Assembly: GCF_026151205.1 (NCBI RefSeq)
Contig: NC_087073.1
Span: 21,788,270-21,852,269, forward strand
Direction of reading: 5' to 3'
Origin: Bolinopsis microptera
Taxonomy: Eukaryota > Ctenophora > Tentaculata > Lobata > Bolinopsidae
Length of the DNA: 64,000 bases
Of this stretch, positions 1 through 12,732 are shown piece by piece (position 1 is the first letter of the stretch; every line of letters begins with the position of its first letter). The position numbers and the translations under genes are program-made. The notes under the pieces were generated by a model, which was not told where the DNA came from, did no database searches, and saw nothing but the letters and a program-made list of their open reading frames with translations.

Positions 1-9
1 NNNNNNNNN

Positions 10-866
10 TTACATGCAAAGAGCATACAAGTTCTGTTGCTGAAGAATGCGGGGATAGGTCATGTTGATGATACGTCTTAGATGTTTGCGTTGACACACA
101 TCAACTATACTTGATAATGTTCTGTGGAGTGCCCAGCTGTTACAGTTGTACAAAAAACAGGGGTAACAAAATGCTTCATACAGCTTGATTTTTACAGGAA
201 GAGAAATGCGGGATTTCTCTGCCCATACCTTGCTGTATTTCTCAAAGGCAACGTAAGCAAGATGCATCGGCGAGAGATATCAGCCTTACTGCAGAGCTTG
301 GATCCAAGAGAAATAGTGTTTGCGCCAGGGCTCTCTGTTCTTCACGGGTTCACCCTTGGCGTCTACCCTCGTCCTTATCTGCAATGTAGAGTGGACATGT
401 TCTGTTTTGTCCTCGTTCACAAACAGGTTCCATTCTTCAAGGATCTCCTTACATATGGCAGCATTTCTTTAAGAGTTTCCTCATCCTCATCTGCAAAATT
501 GCCATCGTCGGCGTATTCCCATTCAATAGGCATGAGGGTCTCGGGGTTGAACGGTGGGTTAGGCCGAATGGTAATCACTACTGCACGGAAGTGATACAAA
601 GCTCCAGCAAAGTACAGTGTGAAGAATGCACCAGATGCAGCATCACCTTGAAACGAACCCTCGGATGTTTCAAACTCTAAGGAAATGGTGTTGTTGATTT
701 TTATTCTCAATTTGGTGTTGGAGAGCAAGTATCTCGCCAAACGAATGTCATCCTCACAACAATCAGCACCAGCCAAAAGTTCCAGGATAAACTGATCTCT
801 TTATGGTATCGAAGGCCGAGCTCATGTCGATTCCCATCTTGTGGAACTCCCATCTCTTCTCTTTCA
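10..866 (-). pseudogene. Non-LTR retrotransposon (LINE) reverse transcriptase fragment
   Basis: Reverse-strand remnant of a LINE ORF2-type protein. Read from high to low coordinates it shows RT motif A at about 860-800 (GIDMSSAFDTIKR), motif B at ~660 (GSFQGDAASG) and the motif C catalytic pair at ~515 (EYADDG). A post-RT segment follows at 267-10, with the typical pattern of Tyr, Asn, Ser and Trp before a basic RRHLR-like stretch. The reading frame is broken between motif A and the rest (near 790) and again between 417 and 267, so it is inactive. The endonuclease domain is absent and the left end runs into the N block at 1-9. It probably lies in an intron of the adjoining beta-galactosidase gene. 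It resembles the fragment at 55193-55714 in domain and likely family, although I did not align them. Seen: motifs. Inferred: LINE class. Confidence 0.8.
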
Positions 867-870
867 CAAC

Positions 871-1008
871 AGAATTAGGATATAATTAATGCTCATAATT
901 ACAGGATTAAGATATAATTAATGCTCATATTACAGGATTAGGATATAATTAATGCTCATAATTACAGGATTAGGATATAATTAATGCTCATAATTACAGC
1001 TACTAACT
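871..1008. repeat. Short minisatellite, ~29-bp unit, 4 copies
   Basis: Four near-identical AT-rich units built around GGATATAATTAATGCTCATA lie just upstream of the acceptor of the first visible GLB1-a exon. The last copy runs into a branch-point-like TACTAAC at about 1003-1009 and the acceptor at 1025-1026. Confidence 0.85.
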
Positions 1009-1026
1009 ACTTCTCAGTAACTACAG

Positions 1027-4000
1027 CAAGACACGCCCGATACCTGACAACACTACTAAACATCACGTTGGACCGGTACAATTGGAGGAGGTTATTAACA
1101 TATTTGACATGGTGAGACTGCTGCAGTACGACCCTAACTGCGTGATTCAAAGCGAGTTACCTCTTCCAATGGAACAGATGGGACAGGTACTGGTTACTTT
1201 TAGTTACTTTTAGTTACTTTTAGTTACTTTTAGTTACTTTTAGTTACTTTTAGTTACTTTTAGTTACTTTTAGTTACTTTTAGTTACTTTTAGTTACTTT
1301 TAGTTACTTTTAGTTACTTTTAGTTACTTTTGGTTACTTTTAGTTACTTTTAGTTACTTTTAGTTACTTTTAAGCTTCAACTCGGAAACATCGGTTCCTA
1401 CCATACCCATATTTGATATTTGTCTCCGATTATTAACTGGCAAAAATCTGTACTATAAATATTATAAATTTTAGCATAAAGTGCTCTAAAAGTGTATTGG
1501 TCAATAATAATAATGAAAAGGTTAATTTTATTCAATTTCAAAGCAGCGAATTTTACGATTTGTCTGTTTGCTGCACTGCAACCTTAAACTGTTGAAAACC
1601 ATGTAATTTTGATTAAGAGTTTTATTAGGGTGTTACCATTATGAAATAATGTAACAACACGTTTCAGAATCACGGAGTTGTTGTCTACCAAACTATGATA
1701 CCGGAGGAAATACCTCTACCAGCAGCTATTGACATAGACCTTTACGGAGACAGGTACATACCAAGAGGCAGGCAATGGGAACTCGCCAGCCCACGGCAAC
1801 ATTTAATATATTGACAAAACCCCGTAACATAACAAGAGATGAGATCTGGCAATATTACACCTCAGATAAATGAAAAGTAATGATAAAGTATTATATTTAG
1901 TTATAACTAAACACTTGCAAATATAAAATATAATATAAAATATAATATAAAATAGAATATAATCTACTATGACCTATAAGAACAGCGGAGAATTAAAACG
2001 ACTAAAAACTCCACGTGTCTTAAATGTTACAGCAGCGAACAAAATTGACCCTACTCGTTAATAGTAATATAAATAAATAATTGTATATACATTTTTTACC
2101 AAGTACTGCAGTCAGCTTTTCAAGTCAATTTTACATCATTTTATTTGCAATTTGAGGACATAGTAAAGTTAAATAATTTTTTAAGCATTCCGAAAATCTA
2201 TCGGAAATTATTTCCAGCTTGCCCCTTCATTAAAATATTGCAATTGAGGTTAATGCTTTTTTAGAATAATTTGGTTTAAAAAACGATTTTTGTAATTTAG
2301 TATTCTCTGGTGTTGGGGCATCCTCAGAAGCAACATATTATACAATATAATTGCAGCCAAATTTTGCGAAATGTACGGCAAATTTTATTCAATTAGATTG
2401 GTATTTCTGTGATGGAAAGTTACTCATTGGGTTAGTTTAATAGTTCTTTAACGAAGGAGTAATTATTTTAAGGCCCGTTTTAAATTTTAGATCTTTATTT
2501 AACTGGATGATAAAAGGGACCTTCTGGTTTTGCTGACGTCAGCAAAACCATAATATTTACACGGTAACCATGGCAACTGTTGCTGACGTCAGGCAAAAAT
2601 ACTTGAATTTTAGCCAACTTTTAAATCAATTTGGTTAGCAATAATCCTCGTGTAAAATCATCTCCGAAGAAATAACAGTCTGGTTACATTCTGTCTAAAA
2701 CTTTGACTCGCCAGCGATTGAATAATCGAGCACTGATGGTGATACTGCACTAGTGTATTTAGTTTAATAATTATGTAAGGAAGGGGCTAAATCAGCTACT
2801 GAGCACTGCGTACTACTACTATATTATATAATATAAATATAATAATATTATTTAATATATATACAGGGTTTACGTAATGACAGAAGACGGTGAAGTACAG
2901 ATCAGTTCCCGAAACCGCCCTTACAAAACCTTCTCATTTAGTCGCAGGAAGCTTTACATCCTGGTTGAAGACAACGGTACGTAGTGTAATAACTCAACTT
3001 TGATATTACTCAACTTTATGTCATGTTAGTTGTGTCAGTGAACACTGTAGCACATTTACATAACCGAAAGAGTCATTTCCCCAGACAATATACGACTAAG
3101 AAACACTAAACAGTCTATAGTAGATTACGTCCAGACACCAGTAAAACGCATAGAAACATAACAATAACAAGATCATGTGCCTGTCTTTACTTATTTTCAG
3201 GGACAAAAGGAAATCGCGGCATGTACGGAATCGCGATTTTTCCCATTATTTGCGACAAATTTTATGTATAGTTTAATGTATAGCCTGTTAAAATTCGCGG
3301 TATCGCGATTTTTGGCCAAAACAATCGCGAAACCCTTTTGTCCCTGCTTATTTTAGCTAAAAATGGTAACAGTTGCCATGGTTACCGTGTAAATATTAAC
3401 AGTTGCCACGGTTACCGTATAAATATTAACAGTTGCCATGGTTACCGTATAAATATTAACAGTTGCCATGGTTACCGTGTAAATATTAACAGTTGCCATG
3501 GTTACTGTGTAAATATTAACAGTTGCCATGGTTACCGTGTAAATATTAACAGTTGACATGGTTACCGTATAAATATTAACAGTTGCCATAGTTACCGTAT
3601 AAATATTAACAGTTGCCATGGTTACCGTGTAAATATTAACAGTTGCCATGGTTTACGTGTAAATATTAACAGTTGCCTGGTTACGTGTAAATATCAACAG
3701 TTGCCATGGTTACCGTGTAATATTAACAATTGCCATGGTTACCGTGTAAATATTAACAGTTGCCATGGTTACCGTGTAAATATTAACAGTTGCCATGGTT
3801 ACCGTGTAAATATTAACAGTTGCCATGGTTACCGTGTAAATATTATCAGTTGCCACGGTTACAGTGTAAATATTAACTGTTGCCATGGTTACTGTGTAAA
3901 TATTAACAGTTGCCATGGTTACCGTGTAAATATTAACAGTTGCCATGGTTACCGTGTAAATATTAACAGTTGACATGGTTACCGTGTAAATATTAACAGT

Positions 4001-7000
4001 TGCCATGGTTACCGTGTAAATATCAACAGTTGCCATGGTTACTGTGTAAATATTAACAGTTGCCATGGTTACCGTGTAATATTAACAGTTGCCATGGTTA
4101 CCGTGTAAATATTAACAGTTGCTATGGTTACCGTGTAAATATTAACAGTTGCCATGGTTACCGTGTAAATATTAACAGTTGCCATGGTTACCGTGTAAAT
4201 ATTAACAGTTGCCATGGTAACTTACAGGACACAGCAACACTGGTCACGTGAGATACTCCTACAAATATTACCAGAAGGGAATTATTGGGAACGTTACAGC
4301 TAATGGCCAGGTTTGGAGCCCAACATTTGAAGATCTCATAATTTGCAAGCCCCACGGCCCTATTTCATTATTCACCATATGAAATTAAATTACTACTACA
4401 TAATATACCACTCTACAATATGTTTACTTTCTTGATTCTTCAGGTTTTATTAGGCTGGAAAGCGTTTCTTATTTCCAATTTCCTGCCACGTGGTCCTTAT
4501 GAAGGCACTCCAGAAGAAGCCTCTAAGTGCAGCTGGAGGGAACTTGTAGCAAAACACGGAAAGAGGCGTGATGAGGCAGGAAGAGATGTAGGGAGAGAGG
4601 TAGGAAGAGGTTTCATCCCTACCTTCTACAGAGCTACCAGCCCTCTTCTACTAGAGAGTGATACATATGTAGACACACAAGGTTGGGGGAAGGGTATTCT
4701 ATTGGTACTTTATAATAAAGCTACTCAAACGGACGCCATTAACCTCGGCAGGTCAGTAATCACTTTTATTTGTTACGTGTTAACGTTTTGTGTAGATCTT
4801 CTGGGACGTCAAAAATACTTGAATTTTAGCCAAAATTTAAATCAATTTGGTTAGCAATAATCCCCGGGTAAAAACATCTGTCCCAGGTATTGGCCACTAG
4901 CAGGTCCCCAGAAGAGACACTACTAACAAAGTACTGTCCCAGGTATTGGCCACTAGCAGGTCCCCAGAAGAGACACCACTAACAAAGTACTGCCCCAGGT
5001 ATTGGCCACTAGCAGGTCCCCAGAAGAGACACCACTAACAAAGTACTGTCCCAGGTATTGCACACTAGCAGGTCCCCAGAAGAGACACTACTAACAAAGT
5101 ACTGTCCCAGGTATTGGCCACTAGCAGGTCCCCAGAAGAGACACCACTAACAAAGTACTGTCCCAGGTATTGGCCACTAGCAGGTCCCCAGAAGAGACAC
5201 TACTAACAAAGTACTGTCCCAGGTATTGGCCACTAGCAGGTCCCCAGAAGAGACACTACTAACAAAGTACTGTCCCAGGTATTGGCCACTAGCAGGTCCC
5301 CAGAAGAGACACTACTAACAAAGTACTGTCCCAGGTATTGGCCACTAGCAGGTCCCCAGAAGAGACACCACTAACAAAGTACTGTCCCAGGTATTGGCCA
5401 CTAGCAGGTCCCCAGAAGAGACACCACTAACAAAGTACTGTCCCAGGTATTGGCCACTAGCAGGTCCCCAGAAGAGACACTACTAACAAAGTACTGTCCC
5501 AGGTATTGGCCACTAGCAGGTCCCAGAAGAGACACTACTAACAACGTACTGTCTCAGGTATTGGCCACTAGCAGGTCCCAGAAGAGACACTACTAACAAA
5601 AGTACTGTCTCAGGTATTGGCCACTAGCAGGTCCCCAGAAGAGACACTACTAACAAAGTACTGTCCCAGGTATTGGCCACTAGCAGGTCCCCAGAAGAGA
5701 CACCACTAACAAAGTACTGTCCCAGGTATTGGCCACTTGCAGGTCCCCAGAAGAGACACTACTAACAAAGTACTGTCTCAGGTATTGGCCACTAGCAGGT
5801 CCCAGAAGAGACACTACTACAAGTACTGTCCCAGGTATTGGCCACTAGCAGGTCCCCAGAAGAGACACCACTAACAAAGTACTGTCCAGGTATTGGCCAC
5901 TAGCAGGTCCCCAGAGAGACACTACTAACAAAGTACTGTCCCAGGTATTGGCCACTAGCAGGTCCCCAGAAGAGACACCACTAACAAAGTACTGTCCCAG
6001 GTATTGGCCACTAGCAGGTCCCCCAGAAGAGACACTACTAACCAAAGTACTGTCCCAGGTATTGGCCACTAGCAGGTCCCCAGAAGAGACACTACTAACA
6101 AAGTACTGTCCAGGTATTGGCCACTAGCAGGTCCCCAGAAGAGACACCACTAACAAAGTACTGTCCCAGTATTGGCCACTAGCAGGTCCCCAGAGGAGAC
6201 ACCACTAACAAAGTACTGTCCCAGGTATTGGCCACTAGCAGGTCCCCAGAAGAGACACTACTACAAAGTACTGTCCCAGGTATTGGCCACTAGCAGGTCC
6301 CCAGAAGAGACACCACTAACAAAGTACTGTCCCAGGTATGGCCACTAGCAGGTCCCCAGAAGAGACACCACTAACAAAAGTACTGTCCCAGGTATTGGCC
6401 ACTAGCAGGTGCTCCCCAGAAGAGACACCACTAACAAAGTACTGTCCCAGGTATTGGCCACTAGCAGGTCCCCAGAAGAGACACCACTAACAAGTACTGT
6501 CCCAGGTATTGGCCACTAGCAGGTCCCCAGAAGAGACACCACTAACAAAGTACTGTCCATGGTATTGGCCACTAGCAGGTCCCCAGAAGAGACACTACTA
6601 ACAAAGTACTGTCCCAGGTATTAGCCACTAGCAGGTCCCCAGAAGAGGACACCACTAACAAGTACTGTCCCAGGTATTGGCCACTAGCAGGGTCCCCAGA
6701 AGAGACACCACTAACAAAGTACAGTCCCAGGTATTGGCCACTAGCAGGGCCCCAGAAGAGACCACCACTAACAAAGTACTGTCCCAGGTATTGGCCACTA
6801 GCAGGTCCCCAGAAGAGACACTACTAACAAAGTACTGTCCCAGGTATTGGCCACTAGCAGGTCCCCAGAAGAGACACCACTAACAAAGTACTGTCCCCAG
6901 GTATTGGCCACTAGCAGGTCCCCAGAAGAGACACTACTAACAAAGTACTGTCCCAGGTATTGGCCACTAGCAGGTCCCCAGAAGAGACACCACTAACAAA

Positions 7001-10000
7001 GTACTGTCCCAGGTATTGGCCACTAGCAGGTCCCCAGAAGAGACACCACTAACAAAGTACTGTCCCAGGTATTGGCCACTAGCAGGTCCCCAGAAGAGAC
7101 ACTACTAACAAAGTACTGTCCCAGGTATTGGCCACTAGCAGGTCCCCAGAAGAGACACTACTAACAAAGTACTGTCCCAGGTATTGGCCACTAGCAGGTC
7201 CCCAGAAGAGACACACTAACAAAGTACTGTCCCAGGTATTGGCCACTAGCAGGTCCCCAGAAGAGACACTATTAACAAAGTACGTCCCAGGTTATTGGCC
7301 ACTAGCAGGTCCCCAGAAGAGACACTACTAACAAAGTACTGTCCCAGGTATTGGCCACTAGCAGGTCCCCAGAAGAGACACTACTAACAAAGTACTGTCC
7401 CCAGGTATTGGCCACTAGCAGGTCCCCAGAAAGACACCACTAACAAGAGTACTGTTCCCAGGTATTGGCCACAAGCAGGTCCCCAGAAGAGACACCACTA
7501 ACAAAGTACTGTCCCAGGTATTGGCCACTAGCAGGTCCCCAGAAGAGACACTATTAACAAAGTACTGTCCCAGGTATTGGCCACTAGCAGGTCCCCAGAA
7601 GAGACACTACTAACAAAGTACTGTCCCAGGTATTGGCCACTAGCAGGTCCCCAGAAGAGACACTACTAACAAAGTACTGTCCCAGGTATTGGCCACTAGC
7701 AGGTCCCCAGAAGAGACACTACTAACAAAGTACTGTCCCCAGGTATTGGCTACTAGCAGGTCCCCAGAAGAGACACTACTAACAAAGTACTGTCCCAGGT
7801 ATTGGCCACTAGCAGGTCCCCAGAAGAGACACTACTAACAAAGTACTGTCCCAGGTATTGGCCACTAGCAGGTCCCCAGAAGAGACACCACTAACCAAAG
7901 TACTGTCCCCAGGTATTGGCCACTAGCAGGTCCCCAGAAGAGGAGACACTACTAACAAAGTACTGTCCCAGGTATTGGCCACTAGCAGGTCCCCAGAAGA
8001 GACACCACTAACAAAGTACTGTCCCAGGTATTGGCCACTAGCAGTTCCCCAGAAGAGACTACCACTAACAAAGTACTGTCCCAGGTATTGGCCACTAGCA
8101 GGTCCCCCAGAAGAGACACAACTAAGCAAAGTACTGTCCCAGGTATTGGCCACTAGCAGGTCCCAGAAGAGACCTCACTAACAAAGTACTGTCCAGGTAT
8201 TGGCCACTAGCAGGTCCCCAGAAGGACACCACTAACAAAGTACTGTCCCAGGTATTGGCCACTAGCAGGTCCCCAGAAGAGACACTACTAACAAAGTACT
8301 GTCCCAGGTATTGGCACTAGCAGGTCCCCAGAAGAGACACCACTAACAAAGTACTGTCCCAGGTATTGGCCACTAGCAGGTCCCCAGAAGAGACACCACT
8401 AAACAAAGTACTGTCCCAGGTATTGGCCACTAGCAGGTCCCCAGAAGAGACACTACTAACAAAGTACTGTCCCAGGTATTGGCCACTAGCAGGTCCCCAG
8501 AAGAGACACCACTAACAAAGTACTGTCCCCAGGTATTGGCCACTAGCAGGTCCCCAGAAGAGACACTACTAACAAAGTACTGTCCCAGGTATTAGCCACT
8601 AGCAGGTCCCCAGAAGAGACACTACTAACAAAGTACTGTCCCAGGTATTGGCCACTAGCAGGTCCCCAAGAAGAGACACTCACTAACAAAGTACTGTCCC
8701 AGGTATTGGCCACTAGCAGGTCCCCAGAAGAGACACTACTAACAAAGTACTGTCCCAGGTATTGGCCACTAGCAGGTCCCCAGAAGAGACACTACTAACA
8801 AAGTACTGTCCCAGGTATTGGCCACTAGCAGGTCCCCAGAAGAGACACTACTAACAAAGTACTGTCCCAGGTATTGGCCACTAGCAGGTCCCCAGAAGAG
8901 ACACCACTAACAAAGTACTGTCCCAGGTATTGGCCACTAGCAGGTCCCCAGAAGAGACACACTAACAAAGTACTGTCCCAGGTATTGGCCACTAGCAGGT
9001 CCCCCAGAAAGAGACACTACTAACAAAGTACTGTCCCAGGTATTGGCCACTAGCAGGTCCCCAGAAGAGACACTACTAACAAAGTACTGTCCCAGGTATT
9101 GGCCACTAGCAGGTCCCCAGAAGAGACACTACTAACAAAGTACTGTCCCAGGTATTGGCCACTAGCAGGTCCCCAGAAGAGACACCACTAACAAAGTACC
9201 TGTCCCAGGTATTGGCCACTAGCAGGTCCCCAGAAGAGACACTCACAACAAAGTAATGTCCCAGGATTGGCCACTAGCAGGTCCCCAGAAGAGAGACACC
9301 ACTAACAAAGTACTGGCCCAGGTATTGTGCCACTAGCAGGTCCCAGAAGAGACACCACTAACAAAGTACTGTCCCTGGTATTGGCCACTAGCAGGTCCCC
9401 AGAAGAGACACTACTAACAAAGTACTGTCCCAGGTATTGGCCACTAGCAGGTCCCCAGAAGAGACACCACTAACAAAGTACTGTCCCAGGTATTGGCCAC
9501 TAGCAGGTCCCCAGAAGAGACACTACTAACAAAGTACTGTCCCAGGTATTGGCCACTAGCAGGTCCCCAGAAGAGAACACTACTAACAAAGTACTGTCCC
9601 CAGGTATTGGCCACTAGCAGGTCCCCAGAAGAGACACACCTAACAAAGTACTGTCCCAGGTATTGGCCACTAGCAGGTCCCCAGAAGAGACACCACTAAC
9701 AAAGTACTGTCCCAGGTATTGGCCACTAGCAGGTCCCCAGAAGAGACACTACTAACAAAGTACTGTCCCAGGTATTGGCCACTAGCAGGTCCCCAGAAGA
9801 GACACTACTAACAAAGTACTGTCCCAGGTATTGGCCACTAGCAGGTCCCCAGAAGAGACACCACTAACAAAGTACTGTCCCAGGTATTGGCCACTAGCAG
9901 GTCCCCAGAAGAGACACCACTAACAAAGTACTGTCCCAGGGTATTGGCCACTAGCAGGTCCCCAGAAGAGACACTACTAACAAAGTACTGTCCCAGGTAT

Positions 10001-12732
10001 TGGCCACTAGCAGGTCCCCAGAAGAGACACTACTAACAAAGTACTGTCCCCAGGTATTGGCCACTAGCAGGTCCCCAGAAGAGACACTACTAACAAAGTA
10101 CTGTCCCAGGTATTGGCCACTAGCAGGTCCCCAGAAGAGACACTACTAACAAAGTACTGTCCCAGGTATTGGCCACTAGCAGGTCCCCAGAAGAGACACT
10201 ACTAACAAAGTACTGTCCCAGGTATTGGCCACTAGCAGGTCCCCAGAAGAGACACTACTAACAAAGTACTGTCCCAGGTATTGGCCACTAGCAGGTCCCC
10301 AGAAGAGACACTACTAACAAAGTACTGTCCCAGGTATTGGCCACTAGCAGGTCCCCAGAAGAGACACTACTAACAACGTACTGTCCCAGGTATTGGCCAC
10401 TAGCAGGTCCCCAGAAGAGACACCACTAACAAAGTACTGTCCCAGGTATTGGCCACTAGCAGGTCCCCAGAAGAGACACTACTAACAAAGTACTGTCCCA
10501 GGTATTGGCCACTAGCAGGTCCCCAGAAGAGACACTACTAACAAAGTACTGTCCCAGGTATTGGCCACTAGCAGGTCCCCAGAAGAGACACCACTAACAA
10601 AGTACTGTCCCAGGTATTGGCCACTAGCAGGTCCCCAGAAGAGACACCACTAACAAAGTACTGTCCCAGGTATTGGCCACTAGCAGGTCCCCAGAAGAGA
10701 CACTACTAACAAAGTACTGTCCCAGGTATTGGCCACTAGCAGGTCCCCAGAAGAGACACCACTAACAAAGTACTGTCCCAGGTATTGGCCACTAGCAGGT
10801 CCCCAGAAGAGGACCCACTAACAAAGTACTGTCCAGGTATAGGCCACTAGCAAGGTCCCCAGAAGAGACACTACTAACAAAGTACTGTCCCAGGTATTGG
10901 CCACTAGCAGGTCCCCAGAAGAGACACAACTAACAAAGTACTGTCCCAGGTATTGGCCACTAGCAGGTCCCCAGAAGAGACACCACTAACAAAGTACCTG
11001 TCCCCAGGTATTGGCCACTAGCAGGTCCCCAGAAGAGACACTACTAACAAAGTACTGTCCCAGGTATTGGCCACTAGCAGGTCCCCAGAAGAGACACCAC
11101 TAACAAAGTACTGTCCCAGGTATTGGCCACTAGCAGGTCCCCAGAAGAGACACTACTAACAAAGTACTGTCTCAGGTATTGGCCACTAGCAGGTCCCCAG
11201 AAGAGACACCACTAACAAAGTACTGTCCCAGGTATTGGCCCACTAGCAGGTCCCCAGAAGAGACACCACTAACAAAGTACTGTCCCAGGTATTGGCCACT
11301 AGCAGGTCCCCAGAAGAGACACCACTAACAAAGTACTGTCCCAGGTATTGGCCCACTAGCAGGTCCCCAGAAGAGACACCACTAACAAAGTACTGTCCCA
11401 GGTATTGGGCCACTAGCAGGTCCCCAGAAGAGACACTACTAACAAAGTAATGTCCCAGGTATTGGCCACTAGCAGGTCCCCAGAAGAGCACACCACTAAC
11501 AAAGTACTGTCCAGGTATTGGCCACTAGCAGGTCCCCAGAAGAGACACTACTAACAAAGTACTGTCCCAGGTATTGGCCACTAGCAGGTCCCCAGAAGAG
11601 ACACTACTAACAAAGTACTGTCCCAGGTATTGGCCACTAGCAGGTCCCCAGAAGAGACACCACTAACAAAGTACTGTCCCAGGTATTGCCCCTAGCAGGG
11701 TCCCCAGAAAGAGACACTACTAACAAAGTACTGTCCCAGGTATTGCCCACTAGCAGGTCCCCAGAAGAGACACTACTAACAAAGTACTGTCCCAGGTATT
11801 GGCCACTAGCATGTCCCAGAAGAGACACCACTAACAAAGTACTGTCCCCAGGTATTGGCCACTAGCAGGTCCCCAGAAGAGACACTACTAACAAAGTACT
11901 GTCCCAGGTATTGGCCACTAGCAGGTCCCCAGAAGAGACACCACTAACAAAGTACTGTCCCAGGTATTGGCCACTAGCAGGGTCCCCAGAAGAGACACCA
12001 CTAACAAAGTACTGTCCCAGGTATTGCTCACTAGCAGGTCCCCAGAAGAGACACTACTACAAAGTACTGTCCCAGGTATTGGCCACTAGCAGGTCCCCAG
12101 AAGAGACACCACTAACAAAGTACTGTCCCAGGTATTGGCCACTAGCAGGTCCCCAGAAGAGACACCACTAACAAAGTACTGTCCCAGGTATTGGCCACAG
12201 CAGGTCCCCAGAAGAGACACTACTAACAAAGTACTGTCCCAGGTATTGGGCCACTAGCAGGTCCCCAGAAGAGACACCACTAACAAAGTCTGTCCTAGGT
12301 ATTGGCCACTAGCAGGTCCCCAGAAGAGACACTACTAACAAAGTACTGTCCCAGGTATTGGCCACTAGCAGGTCCCCAGAAGAGACACTACTAACAAAGT
12401 ACTGTCCCAGGTATTGGCCACTAGCAGGTCCCCAGAAGAGACACTACTAACAAAGTACTGTCCCAGGTATTGGCCACTAGCAGGTCCCCAGAAGAGACAC
12501 TACTAACAAAGTACTGTCCCAGGTATTGGCCACTAGCAGGTCCCCAGAAGAGACACTACTAACAAAGTACTGTCCCAGGTATTGGCCACTAGCAGGTCCC
12601 CAGAAGAGACACTACTGCCCCAGTCCAGGTCCCACCAGAGACACATGAAGTCCACCTTCTTTCTGTTCGAGTTGGAGCGAGCGCCGACAATTTTGACGTT
12701 TTTTTTCTCACTGATACCCCCCACTCTTTAAA
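1027..12732 (+). CDS. GLB1-like: GLB1-a: acid beta-galactosidase (GH35), 3' exons only
   Basis: Beta-galactosidase of family GH35 removes terminal beta-galactose from glycans and gangliosides, usually in lysosomes. Six exons are supported by GT-AG sites, continuous phase and match to the C-terminal half of animal GLB1: 1027-1186, 1678-1753, 2877-2976, 4228-4310, 4444-4751 and 12579 to ~12730. Recognisable stretches are GPVQLEEVINIFDMV, NHGVVVYQTMIPEE, LYILVEDNGHSNTGHVRY, the GW...FIPTFYRA jelly-roll segment, GWGKG and then INLGR joined to YWPLAGPQ. The final residues (FELERAPT, LTDTP) occur in different frames because the sequence becomes unreliable past ~12690. Both catalytic glutamates would be encoded upstream, outside the window. 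The last intron (7.8 kb) is almost wholly a 56-bp array. Whether the gene is functional cannot be judged here. Confidence 0.85.
1191..1371. repeat. 10-bp minisatellite (TTACTTTTAG), ~18 copies
   Basis: Perfect or near-perfect tandem copies start four bases after the splice donor of the GLB1-a exon ending at 1186. Each unit is a pyrimidine run ending in AG, so the array is a string of weak acceptor-like sites immediately inside the intron. The next real acceptor is at 1676-1677. Confidence 0.95.
2525..2550. repeat. 26-bp perfect palindrome centred on a CRE-like TGACGTCA
   Basis: The segment is its own reverse complement: a TGGTTTTGC arm, TGACGTCA core, and the mirrored arm. A second GCTGACGTCA occurs at ~2581-2590. 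It sits in an intron of GLB1-a. TGACGTCA is the consensus for CREB/ATF factors, but the symmetry may equally reflect transposon ends. Confidence 0.8.
2551..2665. repeat. Dispersed repeat, second copy at 4803-4880
   Basis: About 75 bp (2588-2665), containing AAAAATACTTGAATTTTAGC and CAATTTGGTTAGCAATAATC, recurs in direct orientation at 4803-4880 just before the 56-bp array. The adjoining 2551-2580 is a single reverse-complement copy of the 30-bp unit that is amplified at 3361-4217. This suggests the 30-bp unit belongs to a dispersed repeat family. Confidence 0.7.
3198..3346. mobile_element. 149-bp hAT-type MITE with 8-bp target duplication
   Basis: Terminal inverted repeats start CAGGGACAAAAGG and end CCTTTTGTCCCTG. 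The interior is rich in ATCGCGATTTT-like palindromic motifs. The element is flanked by a perfect 8-bp direct repeat CTTATTTT at 3190-3197 and 3347-3354. CAGGG termini with 8-bp duplications are typical of non-autonomous hAT elements. No coding capacity. It is inserted in the GLB1-a intron just before the 30-bp array. Confidence 0.85.
3356..4217. repeat. 30-bp minisatellite, ~28 copies, in GLB1-a intron
   Basis: The unit is built on AACAGTTGCCATGGTTACCG followed by TGTAAATATT. Copies vary at a few fixed positions (CCATGG/CCACGG, GTGT/GTAT). The array ends within 10 bp of the acceptor of the exon starting at 4228, so the last partial unit grades into the splice site. Open frames on both strands here only reflect a unit length divisible by three. 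Confidence 0.95.
4884..12607. repeat. 56-bp minisatellite, ~138 copies, carrying a GLB1-a splice acceptor
   Basis: The unit contains CTGTCCCAG, then GTATTGGCCACTAGCAGGTC and CCCAGAAGAGACACTACT. The segment from GTATTGG is the beginning of the last GLB1-a exon (encoding YWPLAGPQ). Each unit therefore carries an acceptor-like CCCAG and the first ~38 exon bases. Variation is mostly CACTACT/CACCACT plus many single-base indels. Because 56 is not a multiple of three and the unit has TAA after CACTAC, splicing to an internal copy would stop translation soon after ...GPQKRHY. Confidence 0.95.

Larger units (their letters stand above)
1372..2876. other. GLB1-a introns flanking the small exon at 1678-1753
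   Basis: AT-rich intronic sequence on both sides of the 76-bp exon. It contains a TATAATATAAAA-type low-complexity run at ~1920-1965, the palindrome at 2525-2550 and a dispersed repeat at 2551-2665. I see no other gene in it. Confidence 0.6.

Noticed and set aside
3338-4251. Overlapping ORFs on both strands
   Set aside because: Artefacts of a 30-bp unit. The region is an intron between two phase-matched GLB1-a exons.
4884-12607. CRISPR-like array
   Set aside because: Repeats are contiguous with no unique spacers and the context is eukaryotic. The same applies to all other arrays here.
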